Below, one piece after another: positions 10,255-18,706 of a DNA stretch of 64,000 nucleotides. The first letter of the stretch is position 1; each line of letters starts with the position of its first letter. Where the stretch lies: assembly GCF_036924715.1 (NCBI RefSeq), contig NZ_JAZHSB010000001.1, positions 6,625,001-6,689,000 on the forward strand. Direction: 5' to 3'. The stretch is from Bradyrhizobium sp. AZCC 1721. Its GTDB lineage: Bacteria > Pseudomonadota > Alphaproteobacteria > Rhizobiales > Xanthobacteraceae. The notes below the pieces were generated by a model, which saw nothing but the letters and a program-made list of their open reading frames with translations, was not told the origin of the DNA and did no database searches. A program made the position numbers and the translations under genes.

Positions 10255-10956
10255 ATGGAATTGCCAAGATACAAGATTGCCCTGATTGTTGGTGTCGGCG
10301 AGGGATTGAGCGCATCGCTGGCGCGACTGTTCGCGCGCGAAGGCATCAAGGTTGCGCTTGCCGCACGCAAGATCGAGAAGCTTGGCGCGCTCTGCACCGA
10401 AACCGGCGCCCGCGCCTTTGCCTGCAACGCGACGGAAGCCGATGAAGTCGAAAGGCTGTTCGGCATGGTCGAACGCGAGATCGGCACGCCCGATCTCGTT
10501 GTCTACAACGCCAGCGGCCGCGCGCGCGGCGCCTTCACCGACCTGGTTCCGGCCGAAGTTGCGAATGCGATCGCGGTCTCCGCCTTCGGCGGCTTTCTGG
10601 TGGCCCAGCAGGCGGCGACACGCATGCTGCCGAACAAGCACGGCGCGATCCTGTTCACCGGCGCCTCCGCCAGCGTGAAAGGCTATCCGCAGTCGGCGCC
10701 GTTCGCGATGGGCAAGTTTGCACTGCGCGGGCTGGCCCAGAGCATGGCGCGCGAATTGTCACCGCAAGGCATCCATGTCGCGCATTTCGTCATCGACGGC
10801 GGCATCCGTAGCGCTGCGCGTACGGAGGCTGCCGATCGGCCGGATTCGATGCTCGATCCCGACGCGATTGCGCTGAGCTACTGGAACGTGCTGCAGCAAC
10901 CGCGCAGCGCCTGGACGTGGGAAGTGGAGCTGCGGCCGTGGGTCGAGAAGTTTTGA
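10255..10956 (+). CDS. Atypical SDR lacking the catalytic Tyr
   Basis: A 233-residue short-chain dehydrogenase/reductase-like protein. The nucleotide-binding turn is VGVGEGLSASLARLF instead of the usual TGxxxGIG, and the NNAG motif is YNASG. The active-site Tyr of YxxxK is replaced by Phe150 (FAMGK, Lys154 kept); Ser138 is present in TGASAS. This agrees with the known SDR_c10 subgroup, which has the same Phe and an incomplete Gly motif, so it is a family trait and not decay. It may bind NAD(P) with altered catalysis. It is followed by a repeat and a crotonase gene on the same strand. Confidence 0.88.
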   Translation: MELPRYKIALIVGVGEGLSASLARLFAREGIKVALAARKIEKLGALCTETGARAFACNATEADEVERLFGMVEREIGTPDLVVYNASGRARGAFTDLVPAEVANAIAVSAFGGFLVAQQAATRMLPNKHGAILFTGASASVKGYPQSAPFAMGKFALRGLAQSMARELSPQGIHVAHFVIDGGIRSAARTEAADRPDSMLDPDAIALSYWNVLQQPRSAWTWEVELRPWVEKF

Positions 10957-10969
10957 GGCAGCCACCGCC

Positions 10970-11051
10970 GTCATTGCGAGCGCAGCGAAGCAATCCACCG
11001 CGCCGCATAAAGGAAGATGGATTGCTTCGTCGCTTCGCTCCTCGCAATGAC
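10970..11051. repeat. Dispersed palindromic repeat, type 2
   Basis: An 82-nt inverted repeat. It begins GTCATTGCGAGCGCAGCGAA and ends with the near complement CGCTTCGCTCCTCGCAATGAC. Inner arms GCAATCCA/TGGATTGC pair too. A short piece of the same sequence (GTCATTGCGAG) recurs near 17718. It lies in the leader of the crotonase gene, ending 15 nt before its start. Confidence 0.85.
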
Positions 11052-11066
11052 AGGAATGGGGAAACC

Positions 11067-11897
11067 ATGACAACCGAAACCAGAATCGACACCGGCACCG
11101 ACGAGCTGCTCTGCGTGATCCGCGACCGCGTCGCCATCATCACGCTGAACCGCCCCGAAGCGCGCAATGCGTTCTCGGATACGCTGACGCCGGCGCTTCG
11201 CAGCATGATCAAGAGCTGCGGCGAAAACCCCGAGGTCGGAGCGCTCCTGCTCACCGGCGCGGGCACCGCGTTCTGCGCCGGCGGCAATGTGAAGGGCATG
11301 GGCGCGCATCGCCACAAGAAAAAGCTCGAAATGGCGTATGACGAGAAGGTCGCCGACCTGCAGGAGCGGCAGCGCCTGCTTACCGGCGCGCTTGCCTCGG
11401 TGCGCAAGCCGACGATTGCGGCGCTGCCCGGCCCCGCGGTCGGCGCTGGCCTCGCGCTCGCGCTGGCCTGCGATATCAGACTAGCGGCGCAATCCGCCTT
11501 CGTCTCCACCGGCTATGTCCGCGTCGCGCTCTCCGGCGATTACGGCATCGCCTGGCTGTTGACGCGGCTGGTCGGCACCTCGCGGGCGCGCGAACTGATG
11601 TTTACCGGCGACAAGATCGATGCCGCCAGATGCGAGGCGATCGGCCTCGTCAACCGCGTGGTGCCCGACGATAAGCTGCAGACTGAGGCCTTCGCGCTTG
11701 CCAGATCCATGGCCGAAGGCCCGACGCTCGCGCTGCGCTACATCAAGGACAATCTCGACGAAGCGCTCCAATTCGATTTCGCCACCGCGCGCGACCACGA
11801 GGCCGAGCGCCTCGTCCGCCTGACCACCACCGCCGATCACAAGGAGGCGGTGCAAGCCTTCATCGACAAGCGCAAGCCGGTGTTCAGGGGAAGCTAA
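11067..11897 (+). CDS. Enoyl-CoA hydratase/isomerase (crotonase)
   Basis: A 276-residue crotonase-fold protein acting on an acyl-CoA. The CoA/oxyanion-hole motif is GAGTAFCAGGNVKGMG near residue 70, and the second oxyanion block is PGPAVGAGLALALACDIRLA. At the usual catalytic-acid place, the sequence runs VRVALSGDYGIAWLL, with an Asp rather than the Glu of true hydratases; this resembles PaaG-type isomerases. It is therefore safer to call it a hydratase/isomerase. The ATG at 11067 fits a GGGG ribosome site; upstream in-frame sequence is the type-2 repeat. Convergent with the acetyltransferase gene. Confidence 0.92.
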   Translation: MTTETRIDTGTDELLCVIRDRVAIITLNRPEARNAFSDTLTPALRSMIKSCGENPEVGALLLTGAGTAFCAGGNVKGMGAHRHKKKLEMAYDEKVADLQERQRLLTGALASVRKPTIAALPGPAVGAGLALALACDIRLAAQSAFVSTGYVRVALSGDYGIAWLLTRLVGTSRARELMFTGDKIDAARCEAIGLVNRVVPDDKLQTEAFALARSMAEGPTLALRYIKDNLDEALQFDFATARDHEAERLVRLTTTADHKEAVQAFIDKRKPVFRGS

Positions 11898-11903
11898 AGT
11901 TCC

Positions 11904-11954
11904 TTTCCGCGGGTAGCGGAAAATGGCCCGGTTCTGGAGCGGCCAGAACCGGGC
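11904..11954. terminator. Twin hairpin between convergent genes
   Basis: The first stem is TTTCCGC/GCGGAAA (11904-11922). The second is a perfect 12-bp stem, GCCCGGTTCTGG/CCAGAACCGGGC (11926-11954), with a 5-nt loop. On the minus strand the second stem is followed by CATTTTCC. The location between two gene ends supports bidirectional termination. Confidence 0.7.
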
Positions 11955-11961
11955 TCAGTGG

Positions 11962-12594
11962 TCAAACCGCAAGCGAGGACATTGCGCGGGGAGAGACGGC
12001 GGCAAGCCGCCAACTGGCGCATGGGATTTCCTGCGGTTCGATACGAACGTGACTTTGGATATCTTTCTGGAAGCGCGTCAGCTTCCAGTCGCCGGGCGTA
12101 TTGGTAAAGCCGTAGCCGGACTTGCGGGCGAGCGCGATCATGGCATCGTTGGAACGCAGCGTGTCGCCGAAGATGCGCTCGGCGCCGAACGCGGCCGCGC
12201 GGCATTCGAGGTTCTTCAACAGCGCCTTGCCGATGCCGTGCCTCTGCCAGTGATCGTCGATCGACAGGCCGAGTTCGATTGCAGCAGTCTGGCTGTCGAA
12301 GGCATAGCGCGCTTCGCCGACAATGGTCTCGCGGCCGTCGACCGGCGTGGTCGCGACCACACTGAACCGATCCGCCTCGCCGACATGGATGAAGCGATCG
12401 AGTTCGGACGGCGGCAGTTCGCTGGCGGCGCCGAGGAAGCGGTTGTAACGGGAGCGCGCCGAGAGCGCGCGGAAATAGTTCTGCAGCGCCTCGGCGTCGC
12501 GCGGCTCGACGAAGCGCACGGTCACGGCCTGGCCATGCCGCGAGCGCAGCACGTCCGAATACTGCCTGAGATCGTCGAAACGCATCGTGGTCAT
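11962..12594 (-). CDS. GNAT-family N-acetyltransferase
   Basis: A 210-residue acetyl-CoA-dependent acetyltransferase. The acetyl-CoA pyrophosphate loop DHWQRHGIGKALL is near residue 118, preceded by the IELGLSI strand and followed by LRSNDAMIALARKSGY, the typical GNAT core. The N-terminal RFVEPRDAEALQNYFRALS is common in GNATs fused or related to protein acetyltransferase Pat. The acceptor is unknown. GGGAG precedes the ATG. It lies 72 nt downstream of the DUF1127 gene on the same strand and may be cotranscribed. Confidence 0.9.
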   Translation of the reverse strand: MTTMRFDDLRQYSDVLRSRHGQAVTVRFVEPRDAEALQNYFRALSARSRYNRFLGAASELPPSELDRFIHVGEADRFSVVATTPVDGRETIVGEARYAFDSQTAAIELGLSIDDHWQRHGIGKALLKNLECRAAAFGAERIFGDTLRSNDAMIALARKSGYGFTNTPGDWKLTRFQKDIQSHVRIEPQEIPCASWRLAAVSPRAMSSLAV

Positions 12595-12666
12595 GGCGCG
12601 CTCCCGCCGGTCCTCAATGAAAATGGCCGGCGTCCCCCAGACGAGGCGGCGCCGGCCGGCTGCTAC

Positions 12667-12870
12667 TCAAGCCCGCCAGAACGGTTTTTCTGCCTCGTAG
12701 GCGACGTCGCTCCAGGAGACGCCGATGTCGTGCAGCTCGCGCTCGGACCACTTGGCCAGCTCGCGGCGGGACTGGTAGCGCTGCCGCCAGACATGGAGGG
12801 TCTCGGCCAATTGGCTCAAAATCCCTGGTCCATGATGATTTATCATCGATTCATGCGTGTAAGTGGACAT
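12667..12870 (-). CDS. DUF1127 small basic protein
   Basis: A 67-residue protein ending in a DUF1127 domain: RRELAKWSERELHDIGVS, with Arg/Leu-rich spacing and the typical DIG(V/L)S. DUF1127 proteins in alphaproteobacteria affect RNA turnover and phosphate or stress responses. The ATG at 12870 has AGGAG at ideal spacing; the open frame upstream is not needed. It is divergent from the LysR gene (116 nt between starts), so that regulator is a candidate controller. Confidence 0.88.
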   Translation of the reverse strand: MSTYTHESMINHHGPGILSQLAETLHVWRQRYQSRRELAKWSERELHDIGVSWSDVAYEAEKPFWRA

Positions 12871-12986
12871 TTTCGGCTCCTGTAGTAATCTGTTGGCGCT
12901 AATATCTGCGCTCCTGGGGCCGTTCACAAACGACACTTTGTACCGCTTCGGATGATATAAACTCATGCATTAGGGAGAATCCGGCA

Positions 12987-13886
12987 ATGACCGGCAGACT
13001 GCCGTCGCTGAATGGTCTGCGCGCCTTCGAGGCAGCCGCCCGGCATCTGAGCTTCACGCAGGCCGCCTCCGAGCTGAACGTCACGCAGACCGCGATCAGT
13101 CACCAGATCAAGCGGCTGGAGGAAGAGCTGGGGGTTCGCCTCTTTGTCCGTCAGAACCGCTCGCTGACGCTGACGGCGGAAGCGCAGGATTACCTTCCCG
13201 GCATTCGCGCCGCCTTCAACGATCTCCGGCTCGCGACCGATCGACTGCTGCGCAAAGATGACGACCATGTGCTGACGGTGTCGACGCTGGCCTCGCTGGC
13301 CGCCAAATGGCTGCTGCCGCGCCTCACGGCCTTTCAGGAAGCGCAACCGGGGATCGACGTTCGCATCACGACCTCGATCAACCTCGTCGACTTCCAGCGC
13401 GACAAGGTCGATGCCGCGATCCGCTACGGCCGCGGCCAATGGCCTGGCGTTCGCGCCGACTGGCTGATGGCGGACGAACTCTTTCCGGTGTGCAGTCCGG
13501 CGCTGCTCAAGGGGAACAAGCCACTGAAATGCCCCGAAGACCTCCGCGATCACGTGCTGCTGCATACCAGCAACGCGAATAGCGACGACTGGCGGCTGTG
13601 GCTGACGGCGGCCGGGCTGCCGGCCGATTTTTCGAAACAGCCGGGCGTGACTTTCGACATGATCTTCATGACGGTGCAGGCCGCGATCGACGGCCTCGGC
13701 GTTGCGATGGGCCGCACCGCCTATGTGCAGGAGGACATCGCCAAGGGACGCTTGGTCGTTCCCTTCAAGATGGCTTTCCCGGTCGATGCCGGTTTCTATC
13801 TGGTCTCGCCGGCGGGTAGAGCCGATCCGCCAAAGCTCGCGGCCTTCCGGCAATGGCTGCTCGCCTCCGTTCAGAACCGCGCCTGA
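12987..13886 (+). CDS. LysR-family regulator, GcvA-like
   Basis: A 299-residue LysR-type transcription factor. The N-terminal helix-turn-helix SFTQAASELNVTQTAISHQIKRLEEELG is clear at about residues 22-50, and the effector domain follows from about 90 to 295. The opening PSLNGLRAFEAAARHLSF is characteristic of the GcvA branch. GGGAGAA precedes the ATG. It lies 185 nt upstream of tcuA on the same strand, and TcuR of Salmonella is also a LysR protein, so it may control the tricarballylate genes; the divergent DUF1127 gene is another possible target. Confidence 0.93.
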   Translation: MTGRLPSLNGLRAFEAAARHLSFTQAASELNVTQTAISHQIKRLEEELGVRLFVRQNRSLTLTAEAQDYLPGIRAAFNDLRLATDRLLRKDDDHVLTVSTLASLAAKWLLPRLTAFQEAQPGIDVRITTSINLVDFQRDKVDAAIRYGRGQWPGVRADWLMADELFPVCSPALLKGNKPLKCPEDLRDHVLLHTSNANSDDWRLWLTAAGLPADFSKQPGVTFDMIFMTVQAAIDGLGVAMGRTAYVQEDIAKGRLVVPFKMAFPVDAGFYLVSPAGRADPPKLAAFRQWLLASVQNRA

Positions 13887-13901
13887 GCGTGCAGATATTC
13901 C

Positions 13902-13942
13902 GCATGGCCAGGTGCATGCGACATCGTCGCATGCGGCCATGC
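13902..13942. promoter_or_regulatory. Large imperfect palindrome, terminator or operator
   Basis: Nested stems: outer GCATGGCC/GGCCATGC (8 bp) and inner GCATGCGAC/GTCGCATGC (9 bp) around the loop ATC, with a 4-nt bulge AGGT on the left side. There is no T-run on either side, so intrinsic termination would be weak. It lies between the LysR stop and tcuA and could be a regulator site. Confidence 0.5.
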
Positions 13943-14071
13943 TGACGACTGATGCAGGCGCACGAGAGGCGTGACGCGGCCGCTGCATCAGGCTAGAAAA
14001 TCGCGGGCGGATGGATTTGCCTGGCCGAGCGCCGGTTTGATTTTTGAGGCCAACAACGACAACAAGAGCGC

Positions 14072-15472
14072 ATGGCCGATTTGACAGTCAAGTTCGATGT
14101 GCTGGTGATCGGCGGCGGCAACGCCGCTCTCTGCGCCGCCATCAGCGCCCGGCGCGCAGGTGCTTCCGTGCTGGTGCTGGAAGGCGCTCCGAAGTTCTAT
14201 CGCGGCGGCAACACCCGCCACACCCGCAACATGCGCTGCGCGCACGATGCCGCGACCGACATTCTCACCGGGCCTTACACGGAAGAGGAGTTCTGGGACG
14301 ATCTGTTGCGGTTGACCGGCGGTCAGACCGACGAGGAACTGGCGAAATTCATGATCAGGGAGTCCAAGGACATTCTGAACTGGATCGTCGAACAGGGCGT
14401 GCGCTGGCAACCCTCGCTCGGCGGCACGCTGAGCCTCGGCCGCACCAACTCGTTCTTCCTCGGCGGCGGACGCGCGATGCTGAACGCGCTCTATCTCACC
14501 GCGGAAAAACTCGGCGTCGAAATCGTCTACGATGCCGAGGTAATCGACCTCGATATCGAGCACGGCATGTTCCTGTCGGCGAAGCTGAAGCAGCCGATCG
14601 ACGGCACGAGCGAAATCCGCGCTTCCACGCTGGTCGCCGCCGCCGGCGGCTTTGAAGCCAATATCGAATGGCTAAAGGAATATTGGGGCGAGGCGGCGGA
14701 TAATTTCCTGATCCGCGGCACGCCCTATAACCGCGGCTCGATCCTGAAAATGCTGCTCGACAAGGGCGTGCAGGACATCGGCGATCCCACCCAATGCCAC
14801 GCGGTTGCGATCGACGCTCGCGCACCGAAATTCGACGGCGGCATCATTACCCGCCACGACTCGGTCGTGTTCGGCATCGTCGTCAACAAGCACGCCGAGC
14901 GCTTCTACGACGAGGGCGAGGATATCTGGCCGAAGCGTTACGCGATCTGGGGGCGGCTTGTGGCCGCGCAACCGGACCAGATCGCCTACATTGTGTTCGA
15001 TGCATCCGTTCGCAACAGTTTTATGCCGACGCTGTTTCCGCCGCTCGAGGGCGGGAGTATTGCCGAGTTGGCCACCAAGCTCGAGCTCGATCCGGCGGCG
15101 CTGGAGAAGACCATCGCCGAATTCAACGCCGCGGTTAAGCCCGGCACATTCGATCACACCATCCTCGACGATTGCCGCACTGAAGGCATCACGCCGCCGA
15201 AGACGCATTGGGCGCGCCGGATCGAGACGCCGCCTTACCTCGCCTATCCGGTGCGGCCCGGCATCACCTTCACCTATCTCGGCACCCGCGTGAACAGGCA
15301 GGCGCGCATGGTGATGAAGGACGGCACGCCTTCGGCCAACATGTTCGCGGCCGGCGAGATCATGGCCGGCAACGTACTCGGCAAGGGCTATGCGGCCGGT
15401 ATCGGGATGACCATCGGCAGCGTGTTCGGTCGGGTCGCGGGACGGGAAGCGGCGAAGAATGCGCGGAATTAG
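14072..15472 (+). CDS. tcuA: FAD-dependent tricarballylate dehydrogenase
   Basis: A 466-residue flavoprotein of the fumarate reductase/succinate dehydrogenase flavoprotein type. TcuA oxidises tricarballylate to cis-aconitate. The FAD dinucleotide motif VLVIGGGNAALCAAISA is at residue 10, followed by LEGAPKFYRGGNTRHTRN, typical of TcuA. The C-terminal FAD block AAGEIMAGNVLGKGYAAG is intact. The tcuB electron-acceptor gene lies 1.1 kb downstream; between them is a hydrolase gene. No TcuC transporter is in the window. The assignment rests on the flavoprotein signature plus tcuB; the physiological substrate might be a related tricarboxylate. Confidence 0.9.
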   Translation: MADLTVKFDVLVIGGGNAALCAAISARRAGASVLVLEGAPKFYRGGNTRHTRNMRCAHDAATDILTGPYTEEEFWDDLLRLTGGQTDEELAKFMIRESKDILNWIVEQGVRWQPSLGGTLSLGRTNSFFLGGGRAMLNALYLTAEKLGVEIVYDAEVIDLDIEHGMFLSAKLKQPIDGTSEIRASTLVAAAGGFEANIEWLKEYWGEAADNFLIRGTPYNRGSILKMLLDKGVQDIGDPTQCHAVAIDARAPKFDGGIITRHDSVVFGIVVNKHAERFYDEGEDIWPKRYAIWGRLVAAQPDQIAYIVFDASVRNSFMPTLFPPLEGGSIAELATKLELDPAALEKTIAEFNAAVKPGTFDHTILDDCRTEGITPPKTHWARRIETPPYLAYPVRPGITFTYLGTRVNRQARMVMKDGTPSANMFAAGEIMAGNVLGKGYAAGIGMTIGSVFGRVAGREAAKNARN

Positions 15473-15542
15473 ACACGCGCTCGGTTCACCTCGCCCCGCC
15501 CTTTGCGGGTAGAGGGAGAGAACAACGAAGGGAGGACTTGTG

Positions 15543-16571
15543 ATGCGGCTTGTGATCACTACTGCTGCAGTCGTTCTGATGAACGCGACGCTGGCCCACG
15601 CCGCCGAGCCGATCGCGCTACGCGACATGGGTTCGTTCCATGTCGGCGGCCGGCTGGTCGAAATTTCAGGCAAGCCGGTAAAGGAAGTCACCTTCACCCC
15701 CGGCGGTGTGCCGGCAAAAGTCGATCCCAACGGCACCTATCAGGTCGAGCAGATGTATGTGCAGTATTTTCTGCCCGCGAACGAAAAGGGCGCCTATCCG
15801 CTTCTGATGTGGCATGGCGGCGGGCTCACCGGCGTCACCTACGAGACGACGCCCGACGGGCGCGAGGGCTGGCTGAACTATTTTCTGCGCAAGGGCTGGG
15901 CCGTCTACAATTCCGACGCGGTCGAGCGCGGCCGCGCCGGCTGGGCGCAATACCCAGATATCTTCAAGAGTGAGCCGGTATTCCTCTCGACGGCCAATCC
16001 GTTCGAGCGGTTTCGGATCGGCGACGGCGTCGGCTCCTACAATCCCGATCCGGCCAAGCGGAAGCTGATGCCGGGCAGCCAGTTTCCGAACGAAGGCTAC
16101 GAGAATTTCGTCAAGCAGAACGTGCCGCGCTGGACCACCACCGACGATGCCATCATCGCCGCCTATATCGCCGAGATCGACCGCGTTGGCCCTTCCGTCA
16201 TCCTGTTCCACAGCCAGGCCGGCAGTTTCGGCTTCAAGGTGGCGCAGGCGCGGCCCGACAAGGTCAAGGCGCTGATTGCGATCGAGCCGGCCGGCGTCGG
16301 CGATCCCGCCAAGATCGACGTGCTGAAGAACATTCCGACGCTGATCGTCTATGGCGACTACATCGAGAAGGATTCGCGCTGGCCGAAGATTCGCGCCAAC
16401 GGCCTTGCGTTTGCGGACGCGATCAAGGCGGCGGGCGGCAGCGTCGATGTCGTCGATCTGCCGCAAGCAGGCATCAAGGGCAATTCGCACATGGTGATGA
16501 TGGACAAGAACAACGCCGAGGTCGCCGCCCTGATCCAGAAGTGGCTGGAGGGCAAGGGGTTGACGAAATAA
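15543..16571 (+). CDS. Secreted alpha/beta hydrolase, esterase-like
   Basis: A 342-residue protein with a cleavable signal peptide (MRLVITTAAVVLMNATLAHA). The oxyanion-hole HGGG is in LMWHGGGLTG, and the nucleophile elbow is FHSQAGSFG, a variant of GxSxG with His before the Ser. The C-terminal KGNSHMVMMD supplies a candidate catalytic His. The ATG at 15543 has GGAGG 7 nt upstream; a GTG 3 nt earlier is less well spaced. It sits between tcuA and tcuB, so it may release a tricarboxylate from an ester in the periplasm, but this is only contextual. Confidence 0.85.
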   Translation: MRLVITTAAVVLMNATLAHAAEPIALRDMGSFHVGGRLVEISGKPVKEVTFTPGGVPAKVDPNGTYQVEQMYVQYFLPANEKGAYPLLMWHGGGLTGVTYETTPDGREGWLNYFLRKGWAVYNSDAVERGRAGWAQYPDIFKSEPVFLSTANPFERFRIGDGVGSYNPDPAKRKLMPGSQFPNEGYENFVKQNVPRWTTTDDAIIAAYIAEIDRVGPSVILFHSQAGSFGFKVAQARPDKVKALIAIEPAGVGDPAKIDVLKNIPTLIVYGDYIEKDSRWPKIRANGLAFADAIKAAGGSVDVVDLPQAGIKGNSHMVMMDKNNAEVAALIQKWLEGKGLTK

Positions 16572-16605
16572 CCGGGTTGGCCGCGAGGGCAGGAAGCAGC
16601 ACGTC

Positions 16606-17712
16606 ATGCACGGAACGAAGATTCTGGAGGAAGCCGACCGCCTGATGACGGTCTGCAATTCCTGCCGCTATTGCGAGGGGCTCTGCGCAGTGTTTCCGGC
16701 GATGGAAATGCGCCGTGCTTTCTCCGACGGCGATCTCAATTATCTCGCCAATCTCTGCCACGGCTGCGGCGCCTGCTACACCGATTGCCAGTTCTCGCCG
16801 CCGCACGAATTCAACGTCAATGTGCCGAGGACGCTTGCGGTGGCGCGCGCGGAATCTTATGCGGCCTATGCATGGCCACGCGCTTTCGCGGGCACGTTCG
16901 CACGCAACGGACTTGTCATCAGCCTCGTTGCCGCGCTCAGCGTTGCTGCATTCATTTTCGGCTTCGCCGCTTTACACGATCGCCAGGTGCTGTTTGGCAC
17001 GCATACCGGGCCGGGCGCGTTCTACAAATTGATGCCGCACAATGCGATGGCAGCCCTGTTCGGCGCGGCGTTCCTTTACGCTATCGCAGCGCTGGCGATG
17101 GGCGTGCGCGCCTTCTGGCGCGACATCGGCGAGCCCATCGGCATGAAGACCGATGCACGCGCGCTGATGCAGGCCATCCGCGACGCCGGCGAACTGCGCT
17201 ATCTCGACGGCGGCGGCGTCGGCTGCTTCAACGAGGACGACCGTCCGACCGACCGCCGCCGGCTCTATCATCACCTCACCTTCTACGGTTTTGCGCTGTG
17301 CTTTGCCTCGACCTGCGTCGCAACGCTCTATCACTATCTGCTGGCGCGCGAGGCGCCGTATCCGTGGTGGGATCTGCCCGTGGTGCTCGGCACGCTCGGC
17401 GGCATCGGGCTGTTGATCGGGCCGATCGGTTTACTCGCTGAACGATGGAAGCGCGATTCCATCCTGGTCGATGAAGCGCGTTACGGCATGGATGTCGCGT
17501 TCATCGCGATGCTGCTCCTGACGAGTCTCACGGGCATGGCGCTGCTGATCTTGCGCGAGACGGCAGCGATGGGACCGCTGCTGGCGCTGCATCTCGGCGT
17601 GGTGTTTTCGCTATTCGTCACCATGCCCTATGGCAAGTTCGTGCACGGCATTTATCGTTTCGCCGCGCTGGTGCGCTATGCGATGGAGCGGCGGGAGATG
17701 GAGCATGTCTGA
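16606..17712 (+). CDS. tcuB: Tricarballylate utilization iron-sulfur protein
   Basis: A 368-residue membrane protein that reoxidises TcuA flavin and passes electrons to the quinone pool. Two ferredoxin-type clusters are seen: Cys17, 20, 23, 27 (CNSCRYCEGLC) and Cys51, 54, 57, 61 (CHGCGACYTDC). Five or six hydrophobic segments follow from about residue 95, with paired His residues suitable for heme (HHLTFYG, ATLYHYLLA). This ferredoxin-plus-cytochrome-b-like layout is the TcuB/CitB family. It begins 34 nt after the hydrolase gene, so tcuA-hydrolase-tcuB is likely one transcript. Confidence 0.92.
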   Translation: MHGTKILEEADRLMTVCNSCRYCEGLCAVFPAMEMRRAFSDGDLNYLANLCHGCGACYTDCQFSPPHEFNVNVPRTLAVARAESYAAYAWPRAFAGTFARNGLVISLVAALSVAAFIFGFAALHDRQVLFGTHTGPGAFYKLMPHNAMAALFGAAFLYAIAALAMGVRAFWRDIGEPIGMKTDARALMQAIRDAGELRYLDGGGVGCFNEDDRPTDRRRLYHHLTFYGFALCFASTCVATLYHYLLAREAPYPWWDLPVVLGTLGGIGLLIGPIGLLAERWKRDSILVDEARYGMDVAFIAMLLLTSLTGMALLILRETAAMGPLLALHLGVVFSLFVTMPYGKFVHGIYRFAALVRYAMERREMEHV

Positions 17713-17775
17713 CATCGTCATTGCGAGCCAACGGCTCAGCGGCTTCTTGTGGGCCTTCAGCGCTAGCGTCTAGCG

Positions 17776-18381
17776 TCAGTACCGTTCCACGATCTGATCG
17801 AGCTTCCTGCTGAGCAACCAGGACAGGCCGAGGAATGCGACCAACATCACGATACCCAGGCCCGAAGAGGCATTGTTGATCGACTTCTCCGAGAACTGAC
17901 CGAAGGCATAGCCGGCCGAGACAACGGCGCCGGACCAAAGACCAGCCGCAACGAAGTTGAGCGCAAGGAAAGTCGACCAGGGCAACCGCGATATCCCGTA
18001 GGCAAACCCCGCAAGCCCGCGGATGCCGTGCGGGAAACGATGAAACAGGATCATCCAGACATAGTGACGGTCCGTCAGGCGGACGACGGTCTGCACGGGT
18101 CGTTCGAACCGCGGAAAACGATCGAGCAGGCGGGCGCCATAACGCCGCCCGATCCAGAAGCGAATGACGTCGCCGGTGAAACTGCCGAACCAGCACATCA
18201 CGATGAGCGGGCCAAGACCCAGCGCACCCGAGTGCGCCGCGTAGCCCGCAAATAGCGCTAGCAGCAGGCTATGCGAGGCCGCATAGGCAAACATGAGACT
18301 GTAGGCCACATCGCCGTGTTGGCGTATGATGTCGAGGAACGAGGTGAGGTCCGTCGGAAACAGCAATGTAAGCCCGCCCAA
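17776..18381 (-). CDS. DedA/VTT-family membrane protein
   Basis: A 201-residue inner-membrane protein of the DedA (SNARE-associated/VTT) family, whose members act as lipid or undecaprenyl-phosphate flippases. The conserved block ILFHRFPHGIRGLAGFAYG is followed by FLALNFVAAGLWSGAVVSAGYAFG, the usual second half. The first half is divergent: the E and P residues of the re-entrant loop are not evident in SLMFAYAASHSLLLALFAGY. The start appears to be TTG at 18381, without a strong ribosome site. It converges on tcuB. Confidence 0.82.
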   Translation of the reverse strand: MGGLTLLFPTDLTSFLDIIRQHGDVAYSLMFAYAASHSLLLALFAGYAAHSGALGLGPLIVMCWFGSFTGDVIRFWIGRRYGARLLDRFPRFERPVQTVVRLTDRHYVWMILFHRFPHGIRGLAGFAYGISRLPWSTFLALNFVAAGLWSGAVVSAGYAFGQFSEKSINNASSGLGIVMLVAFLGLSWLLSRKLDQIVERY

Positions 18382-18706
18382 ACTGGTTCATATGAATATT
18401 CCCCCGATTAGCGGGTTCGGGTTGAACGCTAGCACTTCGAAGGACAAGGAAGCCAGTGGGCATACCCACAGCCGCCAGCTTGCACGCCGAGCGTGTTTGC
18501 AAGTGAGGCGGGCCGTACAACGGGTTAGGACGCGCACCCATTAATCGAGCTTGATCGGTGCGGCTTGATCGATGTCCACCATGCCCCGATCGCGACCAAA
18601 TTCCAGAGCACAGCAAAATGACCCGATGTGCCAGAAGGAGACCTCAGCACGAAACTACTCGGCTGCCTTGGTGGATCGACTGAACTCAGCAAAACGCATT
18701 GCTGGC
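18382..18706. other. Intergenic region without a recognisable gene
   Basis: It lies upstream of the DedA gene and downstream of the AraC gene. Short open frames on both strands show no family pattern or ribosome site. It presumably holds the DedA promoter; I could not pick out its boxes. Confidence 0.4.

Noticed and set aside
12987..13886. LysR gene named tcuR
   Set aside because: The regulator is GcvA-like and lies 185 nt upstream with a palindrome between; the neighbourhood alone does not prove the role, so no symbol was given.
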